Notes: generated by a model from the letters alone, not told the origin. A stretch of 64,000 nt of DNA from Janthinobacterium sp. 67 (GCF_002797895.1 NZ_PGES01000002.1:193145-257144), one strand, 5' to 3'; positions 17,477-24,868 are shown, numbered from the stretch's first letter. Program-made: numbers and translations.

Positions 17477-17619
17477 ATGAACGACGAACGACGTGGGAAG
17501 ATACAAAAAAAGACGAAGAAAAATGGTACGAAAACTCAGTTGTACAAATTGTTGCCGGTTTAATAATCGGGTACGGAATAATTCGACTAATTAGATTCTT
17601 GGTCGAGTCTGCATCCTAA
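17477..17619 (+). pseudogene. Small membrane protein gene needing a -1 frameshift at A7G
   Basis: An ATG at 17477 follows GAGGAATTTCC. The zero frame reads 28 codons to a TAA at 17561. A run of seven A then G (17505-17512) is a classic A-AAA-AAG slippery site. Shifting -1 there extends the product to 47 residues, ending at 17619. It then has a charged N-terminus, KKDEEKWYENS, and a membrane segment VVQIVAGLIIGYGIIRLI. Either this is programmed frameshifting or the run holds an indel. Confidence 0.45.
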
Positions 17620-17662
17620 ACTAGGATGGAAAACGCGCCCTGGGTGTAAACAAGGAGCTAAT

Positions 17663-17923
17663 ATGTATGAAAGTGAAAAATATATCGAACATTCAGCAAT
17701 CCAATGCGGCGGCGTCGATATCGCTGATACAAGCAAGGGGAACACTCCGACCCGTGATCGCATTTGGGTTGGTGTTGGCATTGAGGGAAAATGGCTGACT
17801 TCACGTGAGGTCCGTGAAGTGGCTGCTGCTCTGATAATGACTGCAGATGCGCATGATGCACGTATGACCGATAAAGCAACGATGCCAGACTATCTGGCCG
17901 CGATGGATCACGAGAACTCGTAA
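17663..17923 (+). CDS. Hypothetical protein (86 aa)
   Basis: The ATG at 17663 follows AAGGAGC at good spacing. The product is 86 aa, soluble and slightly acidic (MYESEKYIEHSAIQCGG...), with no domain I recognise. It belongs to the plus-strand run of small genes between the second transposon and the first IS3 copy. Confidence 0.6.
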   Translation: MYESEKYIEHSAIQCGGVDIADTSKGNTPTRDRIWVGVGIEGKWLTSREVREVAAALIMTADAHDARMTDKATMPDYLAAMDHENS

Positions 17924-17959
17924 TTTTGTACCGGAGAGAAAGTTGATTTGGAGAGCAGA

Positions 17960-18427
17960 ATGAAACCAGACCAAAAGCAGGATTGTAAAGTATTGACGTC
18001 CGAACGCGCTATTGCAACCGCTACTCCGGCTGAGAGGACCGCACACGCAAAGTGTATCGCTGAAGGATATATCGAGTCAGCCGCGACAAGATCGGATTTT
18101 GGCGGTGCGGATGGATTCAGCTATGCATACGCGCTTGGCCTGACCGGAGGCTGGTATCACGGTGCCCTTATTTCGGAAGTCGAGATGGATGAATACCGGG
18201 CACGATTGGCAGCTGCCATCGTTGATCGTGAAGAGAGAGATGATCTGACGGACGTAGATGAGGAAGGCGCTGAATTGGAGCATTCCTGGTCCATCACGGC
18301 GCGTCTAGCCGCGGTCGATGTCGCAGATACGGCTGCGTTGCCGCCGCAACTGGTTGCACTGATTCAAGAGGCTAAAGAACTCCATCCATCTATGGCGATG
18401 CTAGCAATCGCCACATCTACTCATTAG
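17960..18427 (+). CDS. Hypothetical protein (155 aa)
   Basis: The ATG at 17960 follows GGAGAGCAGA; a TTG at 17948 in the same frame is an alternative. The soluble product is Ala/Glu-rich, with CIAEGYIESAATRSDFGG and an acidic patch (DREERDDLTDVDEEGAELE, near 85-105). No family is recognised. The gene is followed nine bases later by the next ORF, so they are probably co-transcribed. Confidence 0.6.
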   Translation: MKPDQKQDCKVLTSERAIATATPAERTAHAKCIAEGYIESAATRSDFGGADGFSYAYALGLTGGWYHGALISEVEMDEYRARLAAAIVDREERDDLTDVDEEGAELEHSWSITARLAAVDVADTAALPPQLVALIQEAKELHPSMAMLAIATSTH

Positions 18428-18436
18428 TGGGAAATA

Positions 18437-18817
18437 ATGCGATACGGAGACTTGATGCACCCGCTGGATATGACGCAGCTTCAGCTCTCGGATGATATGC
18501 GGGCCGACCTAGAAGTGATGCGATACGCTGAGGCATATGACAGGACGCTACGAGCGGAAATTGTAAGCGACCCTGCTACTTGGACGCGTGCGGAAATAGA
18601 GGCATACGCCGGCGACGACTGGATGGGATTTTCTCGCCTACGGGGTTATACCGAAGCTGAAATTCATGATTTTCAACAGCGCCTCGACTTGTACCACTGC
18701 TTGTTAGTGAAGTATAGCGCCGATGATGTCGGATGGATTGGCTACACGCTGCAAGAAATAACGGGCATTCTTCACCTCACACCGCAGCAAATTCTTAGTC
18801 GTGATTTTCACGGCTAA
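18437..18817 (+). CDS. Hypothetical protein (126 aa)
   Basis: This 126-aa soluble protein is rich in Asp, Glu, Tyr and Leu (WTRAEIEAYAGDDWMGFSRL near 50-70) and has no recognised domain. It lies between the 155-aa gene and the IS-interrupted 70-aa gene, and an AAGGAAA ribosome site for the latter overlaps its 3' end. An ATG seven codons downstream (MHPLDM) could also serve as the start. Confidence 0.6.
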   Translation: MRYGDLMHPLDMTQLQLSDDMRADLEVMRYAEAYDRTLRAEIVSDPATWTRAEIEAYAGDDWMGFSRLRGYTEAEIHDFQQRLDLYHCLLVKYSADDVGWIGYTLQEITGILHLTPQQILSRDFHG

Positions 18818-18954
18818 CATGAAGGAAATTCGTGCTTATCACGCTCGCCGCACACAATCGTCCAGGTACTCGCGGTGAGGCATGGCGGGTTATCTGAGGT
18901 ACCCTGACTTTTTCGGACACTCTAGTTTGGTAAACTTCACCAACTGGAGAACTT

Positions 18955-19266
18955 ATGACACGCTCAACAACATACACACCGGAGCTTCGGGAAGAAGCGG
19001 TAAAACTGGTCCTGACACAAGGCCTGACGCTGGAAGACGCCGCGTTGCGTCTCACCATTCCCAAGGGCACGCTAGCGAACTGGGTCAGTGCGGCAAGGCG
19101 CGGCACGTCGCCCAAAGTAGCCCCTGGTAGCCGCTCCGTGCCGGAGCTTGAGGCTGAGGTAACCAAGCTGCGCAAAGAGCTTGCCGAGGCACGCATGGAG
19201 CGCGATATCGTAAAAAAAGCGGCAGCGTACTTTGCGCGGGAGTCGCTGCCAAGTACGCGGTCATGA
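18955..19266 (+). CDS. IS3-family OrfA (HTH protein), copy 1
   Basis: This 103-aa protein has an N-terminal helix-turn-helix (LTLEDAALRLTIPKGTLANWV) and a C-terminal leucine-zipper-like coiled coil (ELEAEVTKLRKELAEARMER). The A7G run at about 19212-19219 near the 3' end is the usual -1 frameshift site that fuses OrfA to OrfB to make the full transposase. Confidence 0.93.
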   Translation: MTRSTTYTPELREEAVKLVLTQGLTLEDAALRLTIPKGTLANWVSAARRGTSPKVAPGSRSVPELEAEVTKLRKELAEARMERDIVKKAAAYFARESLPSTRS

Positions 19267-20123
19267 AGACCTTGCGACTCGAATTTCCTGTCACCATCAT
19301 GTGCCGCGTCTTTAGCGTCTCGCGCAGCGGTTTCTACGCTTGGGCGAACGGCAAACCGTCGCAGCGGGCGCAGGACGACGCACGCCTGAAGGTCGCCATC
19401 GAGGCCGTGCACGCGCAGAGCCGGCAGACTTATGGCCCGTTGCGCATGCAGCCGGAACTGACGGCGCAAGGCTTTCCGGCCGGCCGTGATCGTATCGTCC
19501 GTCTGCGTCGCGAGCTCGCCCTGCGCTGCAAGCAAAAGCGCAAGTTCAAGGCCACCACGAACTCGAATCATGACCTGCCGGTGGCCGACAACCTGCTCAA
19601 TCAGACTTTCGCGCCGACCCGGCCGAACGAAGCCTGGGTGACCGACATCACCTATGTGGCGACCGGCGAGGGCTGGCTTTACCTGGCCGGTATCAAGGAC
19701 GTGTTCACCTGCGAGCTGGTGGGCTACGCGATGGACGAGCGCATGACGCAAACGCTGACGGCAACAGCACTGTGGAAGGCCGTGCGCAACAAACGCCCCG
19801 CGCCGGGCTTGATTCACCACTCCGACCGTGGCAGTCAGTATTGCGCCCACGACTATCAGAAACTGGTGACGCAGTTCGGCATGAAGCCGTCCATGTCGCG
19901 CCGAGGAAACTGCTATGACAACGCGCCCATGGAAAGCTTCTGGGGCAGCCTGAAAAACGAGCTGGTGCACCATCAACGTTACGCGACCCGGGCCGACGCG
20001 AAAGCCGCAATACAGGAATATATCGAAAGCTTTTACAACCGCCAGCGACGCCATTCGCGCCTTGGCAATGTTCCGCCCGCGTTGTTCGCTGAAAAATTCA
20101 GCAAACAGCCGCGGGTGGCTTGA
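19263..20123 (+). CDS. IS3-family OrfB (DDE transposase), copy 1
   Basis: This 286-aa protein has the HTH_21 segment (QSRQTYGPLRMQPEL) and an rve core with D in WVTDITYVATGEGW, D in IHHSDRGSQYC and E in MESFWGSLKNEL, the IS3 DDE triad. It is normally made as a fusion with OrfA by frameshifting. The ATGA overlap with orfA may also allow reinitiation. Confidence 0.95.
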   Translation: MKTLRLEFPVTIMCRVFSVSRSGFYAWANGKPSQRAQDDARLKVAIEAVHAQSRQTYGPLRMQPELTAQGFPAGRDRIVRLRRELALRCKQKRKFKATTNSNHDLPVADNLLNQTFAPTRPNEAWVTDITYVATGEGWLYLAGIKDVFTCELVGYAMDERMTQTLTATALWKAVRNKRPAPGLIHHSDRGSQYCAHDYQKLVTQFGMKPSMSRRGNCYDNAPMESFWGSLKNELVHHQRYATRADAKAAIQEYIESFYNRQRRHSRLGNVPPALFAEKFSKQPRVA

Positions 20124-20332
20124 AACAAGAGTGTCCGCTATTGACAGTACACCTCAATCGACAAGCGCATGACGGTTGGTTTCTCCGCTCAGGCGGGGCC
20201 GTGGCTGTTGGTAGTGCCGGCGGGCTTGCCACCGGAGGCCTTTGCCGCACGCTGGGTGCATGGCATCATGGATCACGAATTTAAGGTACTACCTGGTCCA
20301 CCAGGCTGAATGAACGAACAATGCTTTATGAA

Positions 20333-20370
20333 AAAAAGCACCAAATCCTATTCAGGAAATGGTGCTTTTT
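20333..20370. terminator. Terminator hairpin after the plus-strand small-gene run
   Basis: AAAAAGCACCA (20333-20343) pairs with TGGTGCTTTTT (20360-20370) across a 16-nt loop, with A and T tracts on the two sides. It ends the plus-strand run and faces the minus-strand DndC-like gene, so it likely works in both directions. The remaining bases to 20496 show one small CGACA/TGTCG hairpin near 20432-20446 and no gene. Confidence 0.7.
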
Positions 20371-20496
20371 CGCTTAGATGAACGGCATTTCTGCCGAAGA
20401 ACGATAATAGAAACTTACTTTATTGCATGAACTCGACATCCCTTGTCGGCTTTTCCGGGGATAGTCAAGGTGAGGTTGTGATAGATGACGGCTCTG

Positions 20497-22386
20497 CTAT
20501 GAAGACGTGTCAATATCGAACATGTCCAATTGTGGGGCCGGTGGTAGTAGTTTCTGGTGCTCAGCATTCGAGATGGACTTCTGCACCAGGTAGTGCTTTA
20601 ACTCAACTGGAGAAAGATCAAAACGAAGGGAAAGGTTTGCGAAGTATCGATTGCGAAGCGCAATCTCCTGGTACCTTTGGGTGTGGCCAGTTGGGAGGCT
20701 GACAATCCCCTGATTCAGCCAGAAGGTGGCAGATTCAGATGCCGACATATTATTGCAATCGATCGACATCGTAGGGTATACGCAGGTGATGAACTCACAG
20801 GCTTTTTCTGCATCAACACTGAGTTGGTCGGTCTCGTTGAACCAGGTGGTATTCTTGCCTTTGATTACGCGGTGTGAAAATTGCCTTTCAGGGTGAAGGT
20901 ATGGGTTCCATAACTCGTCAACCACGCTGCGCATACCTTCGGACGGGGCTTCGTGGTCATATTTCCCCACCTTGAACCATCGTGTGGTTGGAATGGTCAG
21001 TTTCGGTGCCTTGTCGGGTTTTGGGATTGAATATCGTCGTCCTAAAATGTTCACCTCATACCAGATGGCCACGGCGGGAAATGCTTCGACGGCTTGATAG
21101 TGATTGCTCCAATGCCAATCAATCAGCGCCAGCTGTTGTAAGGAAATGAGTTCAAAAGTTGGGTTGGACATTAGGCGGTTTTCTTTCGTGTCAGCCACGC
21201 TGCCTATGAAAATGGCGGCTTCCAATTCTTCCGCCCTGTCCCTTTCGTTGGCATCCACTGACAAGAGGTAACGGAGCATGGATTGTCGAAAATCATATGA
21301 ATACACGTCTGGCCGGATAGGAATGTAACCAGCTGCGCTGACCGTTCTGCCGACTATCTCGCGCGACTCCATGTCGAATTGAGTTAGCATTAGCAGGTTG
21401 CGGAAGTCGTTGAGAGGCCGCATAAAGGCATTTCGTTCAAGAGTCAGCATGCTCTCCATGCTTTTGTCCGCTGCGCCGGTCAAAGTGCAAAATGCGCACC
21501 CGGTGCGTGCCCCGCAAGGTTGCTTATTTCCCCCGTCACCCAGCACAACGCCACATACACCATCGTTCGCATCTTGGTAGATGGTGAACAGTCGATGCAC
21601 ACTTTCTGCTGAAATCGGCGACAGATATGGGCTACTTTCTGGCTCCAACAGCATTTCTAGCGTTTCCCAAACATCGGATAGTGTCCAGTTCGCGATGATG
21701 CTCAAGACCAACTCGCCGGAAGATCCACGGACTGGTTCATTTGCTGATTCACCGCGACTTTCCATCCGTCCTTTCCGCACGGTCGACTCGTCCAGGCGCG
21801 ACCCAATTATTGTGACCATTTCACGGCCAGTTTGCGCAATCGATCGCGCGTCCAGTTCGGAGGCCAACCGCTGGGCTGGGTGGTATTTCCAGTCAACGGC
21901 ACATTGGCGAGCCTTACTGTTTTCTGGAAAGCGCGGAAGCGTGCCGCGTCCGATCGTTGTTACGATGAACGACGATGCCAGCGATGGGTGTGTCAGGTAT
22001 ATCTCTATCGGCAGTGCATGTTCGGAGAAATGCTCGCGCATTTCATCTTGAACGGTCAATAGATGCATTTCCATCAATGGGTTTTCGATGCCAGTGCTGC
22101 TGCTGCTGATGTAGTGCGTTGTTGTGATGCCTTCGGCAACAGCTCGACGCACAGCTTCGATCATGAGGACGACACACGAAGTTGAGTCCTTGCCAGAACT
22201 GAATCGTAGATGCAGGGAATGACGCTGGCGGATGAGCTCGAGCAGTGTCTCAATGCCCTGCTCCTGGATTGATTTCGAGTGGCCAATATGGCTGGCTTTA
22301 GCATCTTGCGGTGTCGTTGATTCGAGCAGTGCCAAGAGTTCGTTGGTCGTGTCGTTACTGGTTGGTCGTGAATGTTGAATGTACAT
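20497..22386 (-). CDS. DndC-like PAPS-reductase-family protein (putative sulfurtransferase)
   Basis: The ATG at 22386 gives about 629 aa; a GTG at 22416 lies inside a hairpin. The PP-loop SSGKDSTSCVV (near residues 62-72) matches the SGGKDS loop of PAPS reductase/DndC proteins. STGIENP corresponds to the family D-T-x-x-E-N-P motif and RQCAVDWKY to the C-T-x-x-x-K block. GCAFCTLTGAADKSME (near 296-311) matches the DndC GCWxCTxxxxDKS cysteine motif. DndC activates sulfur for DNA phosphorothioation. No dndB, D or E or ssp partner is visible, so the target is unknown. A structured leader precedes the gene. Confidence 0.8.
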   Translation of the reverse strand: MYIQHSRPTSNDTTNELLALLESTTPQDAKASHIGHSKSIQEQGIETLLELIRQRHSLHLRFSSGKDSTSCVVLMIEAVRRAVAEGITTTHYISSSSTGIENPLMEMHLLTVQDEMREHFSEHALPIEIYLTHPSLASSFIVTTIGRGTLPRFPENSKARQCAVDWKYHPAQRLASELDARSIAQTGREMVTIIGSRLDESTVRKGRMESRGESANEPVRGSSGELVLSIIANWTLSDVWETLEMLLEPESSPYLSPISAESVHRLFTIYQDANDGVCGVVLGDGGNKQPCGARTGCAFCTLTGAADKSMESMLTLERNAFMRPLNDFRNLLMLTQFDMESREIVGRTVSAAGYIPIRPDVYSYDFRQSMLRYLLSVDANERDRAEELEAAIFIGSVADTKENRLMSNPTFELISLQQLALIDWHWSNHYQAVEAFPAVAIWYEVNILGRRYSIPKPDKAPKLTIPTTRWFKVGKYDHEAPSEGMRSVVDELWNPYLHPERQFSHRVIKGKNTTWFNETDQLSVDAEKACEFITCVYPTMSIDCNNMSASESATFWLNQGIVSLPTGHTQRYQEIALRNRYFANLSLRFDLSPVELKHYLVQKSISNAEHQKLLPPAPQLDMFDIDTSS

Positions 22387-22396
22387 TTTTGAACTC

Positions 22397-22440
22397 GAGG
22401 TTGATCCAACAGGCACCCCATACGGGTGGAGTGCCCGAGG
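22397..22440 (-). promoter_or_regulatory. GC-rich leader hairpin directly upstream of the DndC-like gene
   Basis: On the minus strand GGGCACTCC can pair with GGGGTGCC around CACCCGTAT, just before the ATG at 22386. Comparable GGGG...CCCC hairpins stand before the genes at 22890 and 24116. It may affect translation initiation (inference). Confidence 0.4.
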
Positions 22441-22450
22441 GGTGATTGTT

Positions 22451-22587
22451 TAGATGGCGTGAGACCATGTATGGATGCCGAAAGCCGGCGTTTAAATTCA
22501 GCGAGACTACTCACCTTTGCATGGCAAAGATCAGTGTCGAAGTACTGAACGCGAAATAACCAGCCGAGGTGGGCTTGGTGGTCCAGT
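22451..22587 (-). ncRNA. Conserved structured leader RNA, copy 1 (upstream of the DndC-like gene)
   Basis: Bases 22451-22535 align with 23323-23406 over about 85 nt at roughly three quarters identity by eye. On the minus (transcribed) strand both contain a CTTTGC...GCAAAG-type hairpin followed by GGTGAGTA, then a GCCG-loop-CGGC hairpin (loop GCTTT here, AATCA in copy 2), then CATCCAT and CGCCATCTA. Stems are kept while loops change. A further ACCAAGCC/GGCTGGT hairpin lies 5'. It sits in the 5' leader of the DndC-like gene. No known riboswitch class was recognised. Confidence 0.5.
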
Positions 22588-22633
22588 CTGCGGGTAGTGC
22601 TATGAGGCGGCATCCTGCGGTTGGCATGGCACC

Positions 22634-22687
22634 AGAAGATGGGATGCGCTCACTCTATGGCAGCATGGCTGTCATAGAGTGGCGCAT
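22634..22687. other. Long perfect-stem hairpin in the intergenic region
   Basis: CACTCTATG (near 22650) pairs with CATAGAGTG (near 22673), extended on both sides by ATGCGC/GCGCAT and by GCAG/CTGTC-type pairs. There is no strong T tract, so it is a processing, attenuation or terminator-like element rather than a textbook terminator. It lies between the 63-aa gene and the leader RNA. Confidence 0.45.
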
Positions 22688-22698
22688 GGTGTTTCGAT

Positions 22699-22890
22699 TT
22701 AAGAAGAGACCACCTTGGTAGTCATTGTTTCCTGATTCACTTGCGGTGGATGGTTTTTGTTTGACTTGATCACGATGTCATCGTCTGCTTGCGCATCGCG
22801 CTTCCAGGAAGCCAACGTAACAGGCGGACGTCGACGCATAGCTGCACGATCAGCATCGGTGAGGGTACTGCTTGTAGGTGAGCGGGACAT
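22699..22890 (-). CDS. Hypothetical small protein (63 aa)
   Basis: The product is 63 aa, basic and Arg/Ser/Thr-rich (MSRSPTSSTLTDADRAAMRRR...), with no domain recognised. The ribosome site is weak (GGAAAG 11 bases upstream of the ATG at 22890). A GC-rich hairpin lies just upstream. It belongs to the minus-strand run that leads to the DndC-like gene. Confidence 0.5.
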   Translation of the reverse strand: MSRSPTSSTLTDADRAAMRRRPPVTLASWKRDAQADDDIVIKSNKNHPPQVNQETMTTKVVSS

Positions 22891-22916
22891 GGTTTTAGGT
22901 GCTTTCCGATATAAAT

Positions 22917-22962
22917 GGCGGAGAGCACCACCGAACGGGGGTGTTTCCCCGCTAGGTTGAAT
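22917..22962 (-). promoter_or_regulatory. GC-rich leader hairpin before the 63-aa gene
   Basis: On the minus strand CCTAGCGGGG, AAACA, then CCCCCGTTCGG can fold as GGGG/CCCC, about 30 bases before the ATG at 22890. It shares the AACC-TAG-x-GGGG beginning with the element at 24136-24175. Confidence 0.35.
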
Positions 22963-22992
22963 GCCGCTATGCGGCTTGGTGTGGTTCGTTGA

Positions 22993-23280
22993 TTAGTCGT
23001 GGATGACGCAAGGATCACCGCTCGCATTTGAGCAATGGCGGCACTCTTGCATTTCTTTCATCATTTCTTGGTCTTTTCGGCCCTCGCTCCATGCTGCAAG
23101 CAAGGCCGGCGCCGAATTGAATTTTGCTGGGACAGTTGGATAACGATCATTGCAAGACTGGGTTCCCAGCGTGTAAGCAGCAACCAGGCCTTCTATCGGC
23201 TGCGCCTCACCTAATTTATGGTGAACTGCGTGTAACTGCACTGGGGCGCTCGAGTGATTATGGATTTGATTGGCTTGCAT
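22993..23280 (-). CDS. Hypothetical protein (95 aa) with C-terminal Cys cluster
   Basis: The ATG at 23280 has a strong TAGGAG site six bases upstream, so translation is likely. The product (MQANQIHNHSSAPVQLHAVHHK...) is His-rich at its N-terminus and ends with CRHCSNASGDPCVIHD, a C-x2-C-x8-C cluster that could bind metal. No family is recognised. Its leader holds copy 2 of the structured RNA and a perfect TTCGCAA/TTGCGAA hairpin (23302-23318). Confidence 0.6.
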   Translation of the reverse strand: MQANQIHNHSSAPVQLHAVHHKLGEAQPIEGLVAAYTLGTQSCNDRYPTVPAKFNSAPALLAAWSEGRKDQEMMKEMQECRHCSNASGDPCVIHD

Positions 23281-23322
23281 GTAATTCTCCTAATTGTTTC
23301 GTTCGCAATACTTGCGAATGTG

Positions 23323-23450
23323 TAGATGGCGCGAGGCCGTAGATGGATGCCGTGATTCGGCGTAGATAACTGTGCGGTTACTCACCTGTGCAGGGCAAAG
23401 GTCAGTAAGACGGTCCAGTCGAACACACCAGCGCAGGGCTGGTGTGTCAT
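23323..23450 (-). ncRNA. Conserved structured leader RNA, copy 2 (upstream of the 95-aa gene)
   Basis: This is the counterpart of 22451-22587. The core 23323-23406 keeps TAGATGGCG, GAG-x-CC, ATGGATGCCG, CGGCGT, TACTCACCT and GGCAAAG (plus-strand words). A perfect 10-bp stem ACACACCAGC/GCTGGTGTGT with a 5-nt loop lies 5' on the transcribed strand (23423-23447). GGTCCAGTC is also shared with copy 1 but sits on the other side of the hairpin. Two copies before two genes of one run suggest a cis-acting regulatory RNA. Confidence 0.5.
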
Positions 23451-23466
23451 ATGGATAAGTGGAGGT

Positions 23467-23736
23467 TTAAACTTCGATTGCAGCGAGGATTCGGGTCAAC
23501 TTGGTGGTCAATTCTGGTGTGCTAGAAGTGCTGCGATAGCAGTCATCTTCCAACACCAGGTACCCAGGTTTCGTCATCGTCCCCATAATGGATTGGAACT
23601 GGTTATGCGTAGCGCCTTGGGCCTGCATGGCAGCGTAGAGCACGCCGCCAGGAGCGCCCTGCTCGCCGGCTACAGCGACCGCCTCGATGATACCCAGGCT
23701 GACTGTTGCAAGAACCATGAGCTGGTCTTTTGTCAT
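23467..23736 (-). CDS. Hypothetical protein (89 aa)
   Basis: The internal ATG at 23736 (MTKDQLMVLATV) overlaps the previous stop as ATGA and has AGAGG upstream; longer frames overlap the previous gene. The 89-aa product alternates hydrophobic and polar stretches, with GYLVLEDDCYR near residues 58-68 and a predicted helical N-terminus. No family is recognised. Confidence 0.6.
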   Translation of the reverse strand: MTKDQLMVLATVSLGIIEAVAVAGEQGAPGGVLYAAMQAQGATHNQFQSIMGTMTKPGYLVLEDDCYRSTSSTPELTTKLTRILAAIEV

Positions 23737-24116
23737 TCTGTAACCTCTTGCACATGTATCATCCAAACCGCAGCGGACGGCATACCCTGAATCACGTCCA
23801 GGATCTTCGATTCGCTCGGGTGGTGGACCTCGATGTAAGTGCCCTTCTGCAGAGCGCTCAGCATGTACATGCAATCAGCGAGAGTGCGTACTCCATGCTC
23901 CTCACCTATTCCAGTGAGCGTCTCGTGCGCGTCCAGCAGTTCTTGCATGAAGCTGGCAGACTTTGCTTTCCCATTGAAGATATTGGTGAGAGCCGCGGTT
24001 GCAGCGTCAGATTGTGATTCGGGATCGTCGGGTTCAAATTCGGCCTCGTTGAGCACGCCGTGGCCAATGAGAAAATTGATGATGTTGTCGGTGAAGTCTG
24101 TGCAGGAAAAAGCCAT
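23733..24116 (-). CDS. Hypothetical protein (127 aa)
   Basis: The ATG at 24116 has TTGGAGC upstream at good spacing; an ATG at 24137 abuts a hairpin and is less likely. The acidic 127-aa protein (MAFSCTDFTDNIINFLIGHGVL...) has no recognised domain. It is translationally coupled (ATGA) to the 89-aa gene. Confidence 0.6.
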   Translation of the reverse strand: MAFSCTDFTDNIINFLIGHGVLNEAEFEPDDPESQSDAATAALTNIFNGKAKSASFMQELLDAHETLTGIGEEHGVRTLADCMYMLSALQKGTYIEVHHPSESKILDVIQGMPSAAVWMIHVQEVTE

Positions 24117-24135
24117 TGTATGCTCCAATATAGGC

Positions 24136-24175
24136 ATGGGGCTCCCCTAGCGGGAGAGCCCCACTAGGGTTAAGT
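24136..24175 (-). promoter_or_regulatory. GC-rich leader hairpin before the 127-aa gene
   Basis: On the minus strand GGGGCTC-TCCC pairs with GGGGAGCCCC around CGCTA. The 3' arm contains GGGGAG, a possible ribosome site for the ATG at 24137, so the hairpin could hide it. It is the clearest of three such leaders in this run. Confidence 0.45.
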
Positions 24176-24192
24176 TTGTGTAGTAGCCGGGG

Positions 24193-24570
24193 CTAGCCCA
24201 AAGTTACTTGTGCTTGTGAATCACGGCGGTTCGTCCACCAGTCCAGTGCATCTTCTTTTGCGACCTGAACGGCTAGAGGTCGGGTTAAAGCGTGACCTTC
24301 GCCAAAGGTTTTTTTCGATCCATTTGGATATATTGCAATAACAGTCCATCCATCCCGTATCCCTCCCACATGGTGAGAAAGCAATACATACGTGGCGCCT
24401 CCAAAAAGAACTGATCCAGAGGTACTCAGCTTTCTTAAAAACTGGTCCTCGATCGACTGCGGCAATGCGATACCGTCGCGATTACTAAGAAACACAACTG
24501 CTTCGGCGTAACATGCCAGGGGCGCCAATGATGGTGTGGTCTGCACAGGTGTGCGTAGATTTGATGACAT
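24193..24570 (-). CDS. Hypothetical protein (125 aa)
   Basis: The ATG at 24570 gives 125 aa; a TTG four codons upstream is possible. The C-terminal half has DGWTVIAIYPNGSKKTFGEGHALTRP in a beta-rich context and ends DALDWWTNRRDSQAQV. I do not recognise the fold. It is the first intact gene of the minus-strand run. Confidence 0.55.
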   Translation of the reverse strand: MSSNLRTPVQTTPSLAPLACYAEAVVFLSNRDGIALPQSIEDQFLRKLSTSGSVLFGGATYVLLSHHVGGIRDGWTVIAIYPNGSKKTFGEGHALTRPLAVQVAKEDALDWWTNRRDSQAQVTLG

Positions 24571-24663
24571 GAGTTGACCCAAGTATTTCTTAAAATGCCC
24601 AGTTAGCGAAAACCTCTGAGAATGCTTTCGATCTTTTGAGCGATGGCAGATTTGTGAAGTGAC

Positions 24664-24843
24664 TCAAGCGTGTATCTTTATGAGATGCTCAAGCATGTGT
24701 TTTGCAAGAACGCCGATAAAATTCTGGATGCCGTCGATATCGAGTGGATTTACGCAGAATGTGGCATACCCGCGATCTCCATAACTCTGGTCAACATGCC
24801 ACCAGCCAAGCTCATTAGGGTTGATTAGATAAAGTGGATCCAT
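24664..24843 (-). pseudogene. ORF fragment (59 aa) truncated at its 5' end by an IS3-type element
   Basis: The frame reads 59 codons, with NELGWWHVDQSYGDRGY and a helical C-terminus. Its first codons (ATG GAT CCA) fall inside the end sequence of the adjacent IS (TGGATCC at 24835), so the natural N-terminus was probably removed. No family is recognised. Confidence 0.45.
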
Positions 24844-24868
24844 CAGTCAAGACACTTTCCCGACTAAT

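Larger units (their letters stand above)
18895..20156 (+). mobile_element. IS3-family insertion sequence, copy 1
   Basis: The 1262-bp element has imperfect terminal repeats of about 29 bp (TGAGGTACCCTGACTTTTTC... against the complement of the right end TGAGGTGTACTGTCAATAGC...; both continue to GGACACTCT). A 3-bp duplication ATC lies at 18892-18894 and 20157-20159. It carries orfA and orfB overlapping by four bases. Its proteins are identical to those of copy 2 at 26352-27613, which lies in the opposite orientation. Confidence 0.95.
18832..20309 (+). pseudogene. 70-aa gene interrupted by IS3-family copy 1
   Basis: A GTG at 18832, preceded by GAAGGAAATTC, opens 21 codons ending VIDK-side at the insertion point. 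The frame resumes after the IS at 20160 (DKRMTVGFSAQAGPWLLVVP...) and ends with TGA at 20307. Removing 18895-20156 and one ATC duplication joins the two halves in the same frame. The rebuilt product starts MLITLAAHNRPGTRGEAWRV and ends LPGPPG, 70 aa in all. No domain is recognised. The insertion has surely broken it. Confidence 0.7.

Noticed and set aside
22451..23406. Resemblance of GGTGAGTA in the leader RNA to a 16S rRNA segment
   Set aside because: Only eight bases match and the surrounding sequence is unrelated, so it is not an rRNA fragment.
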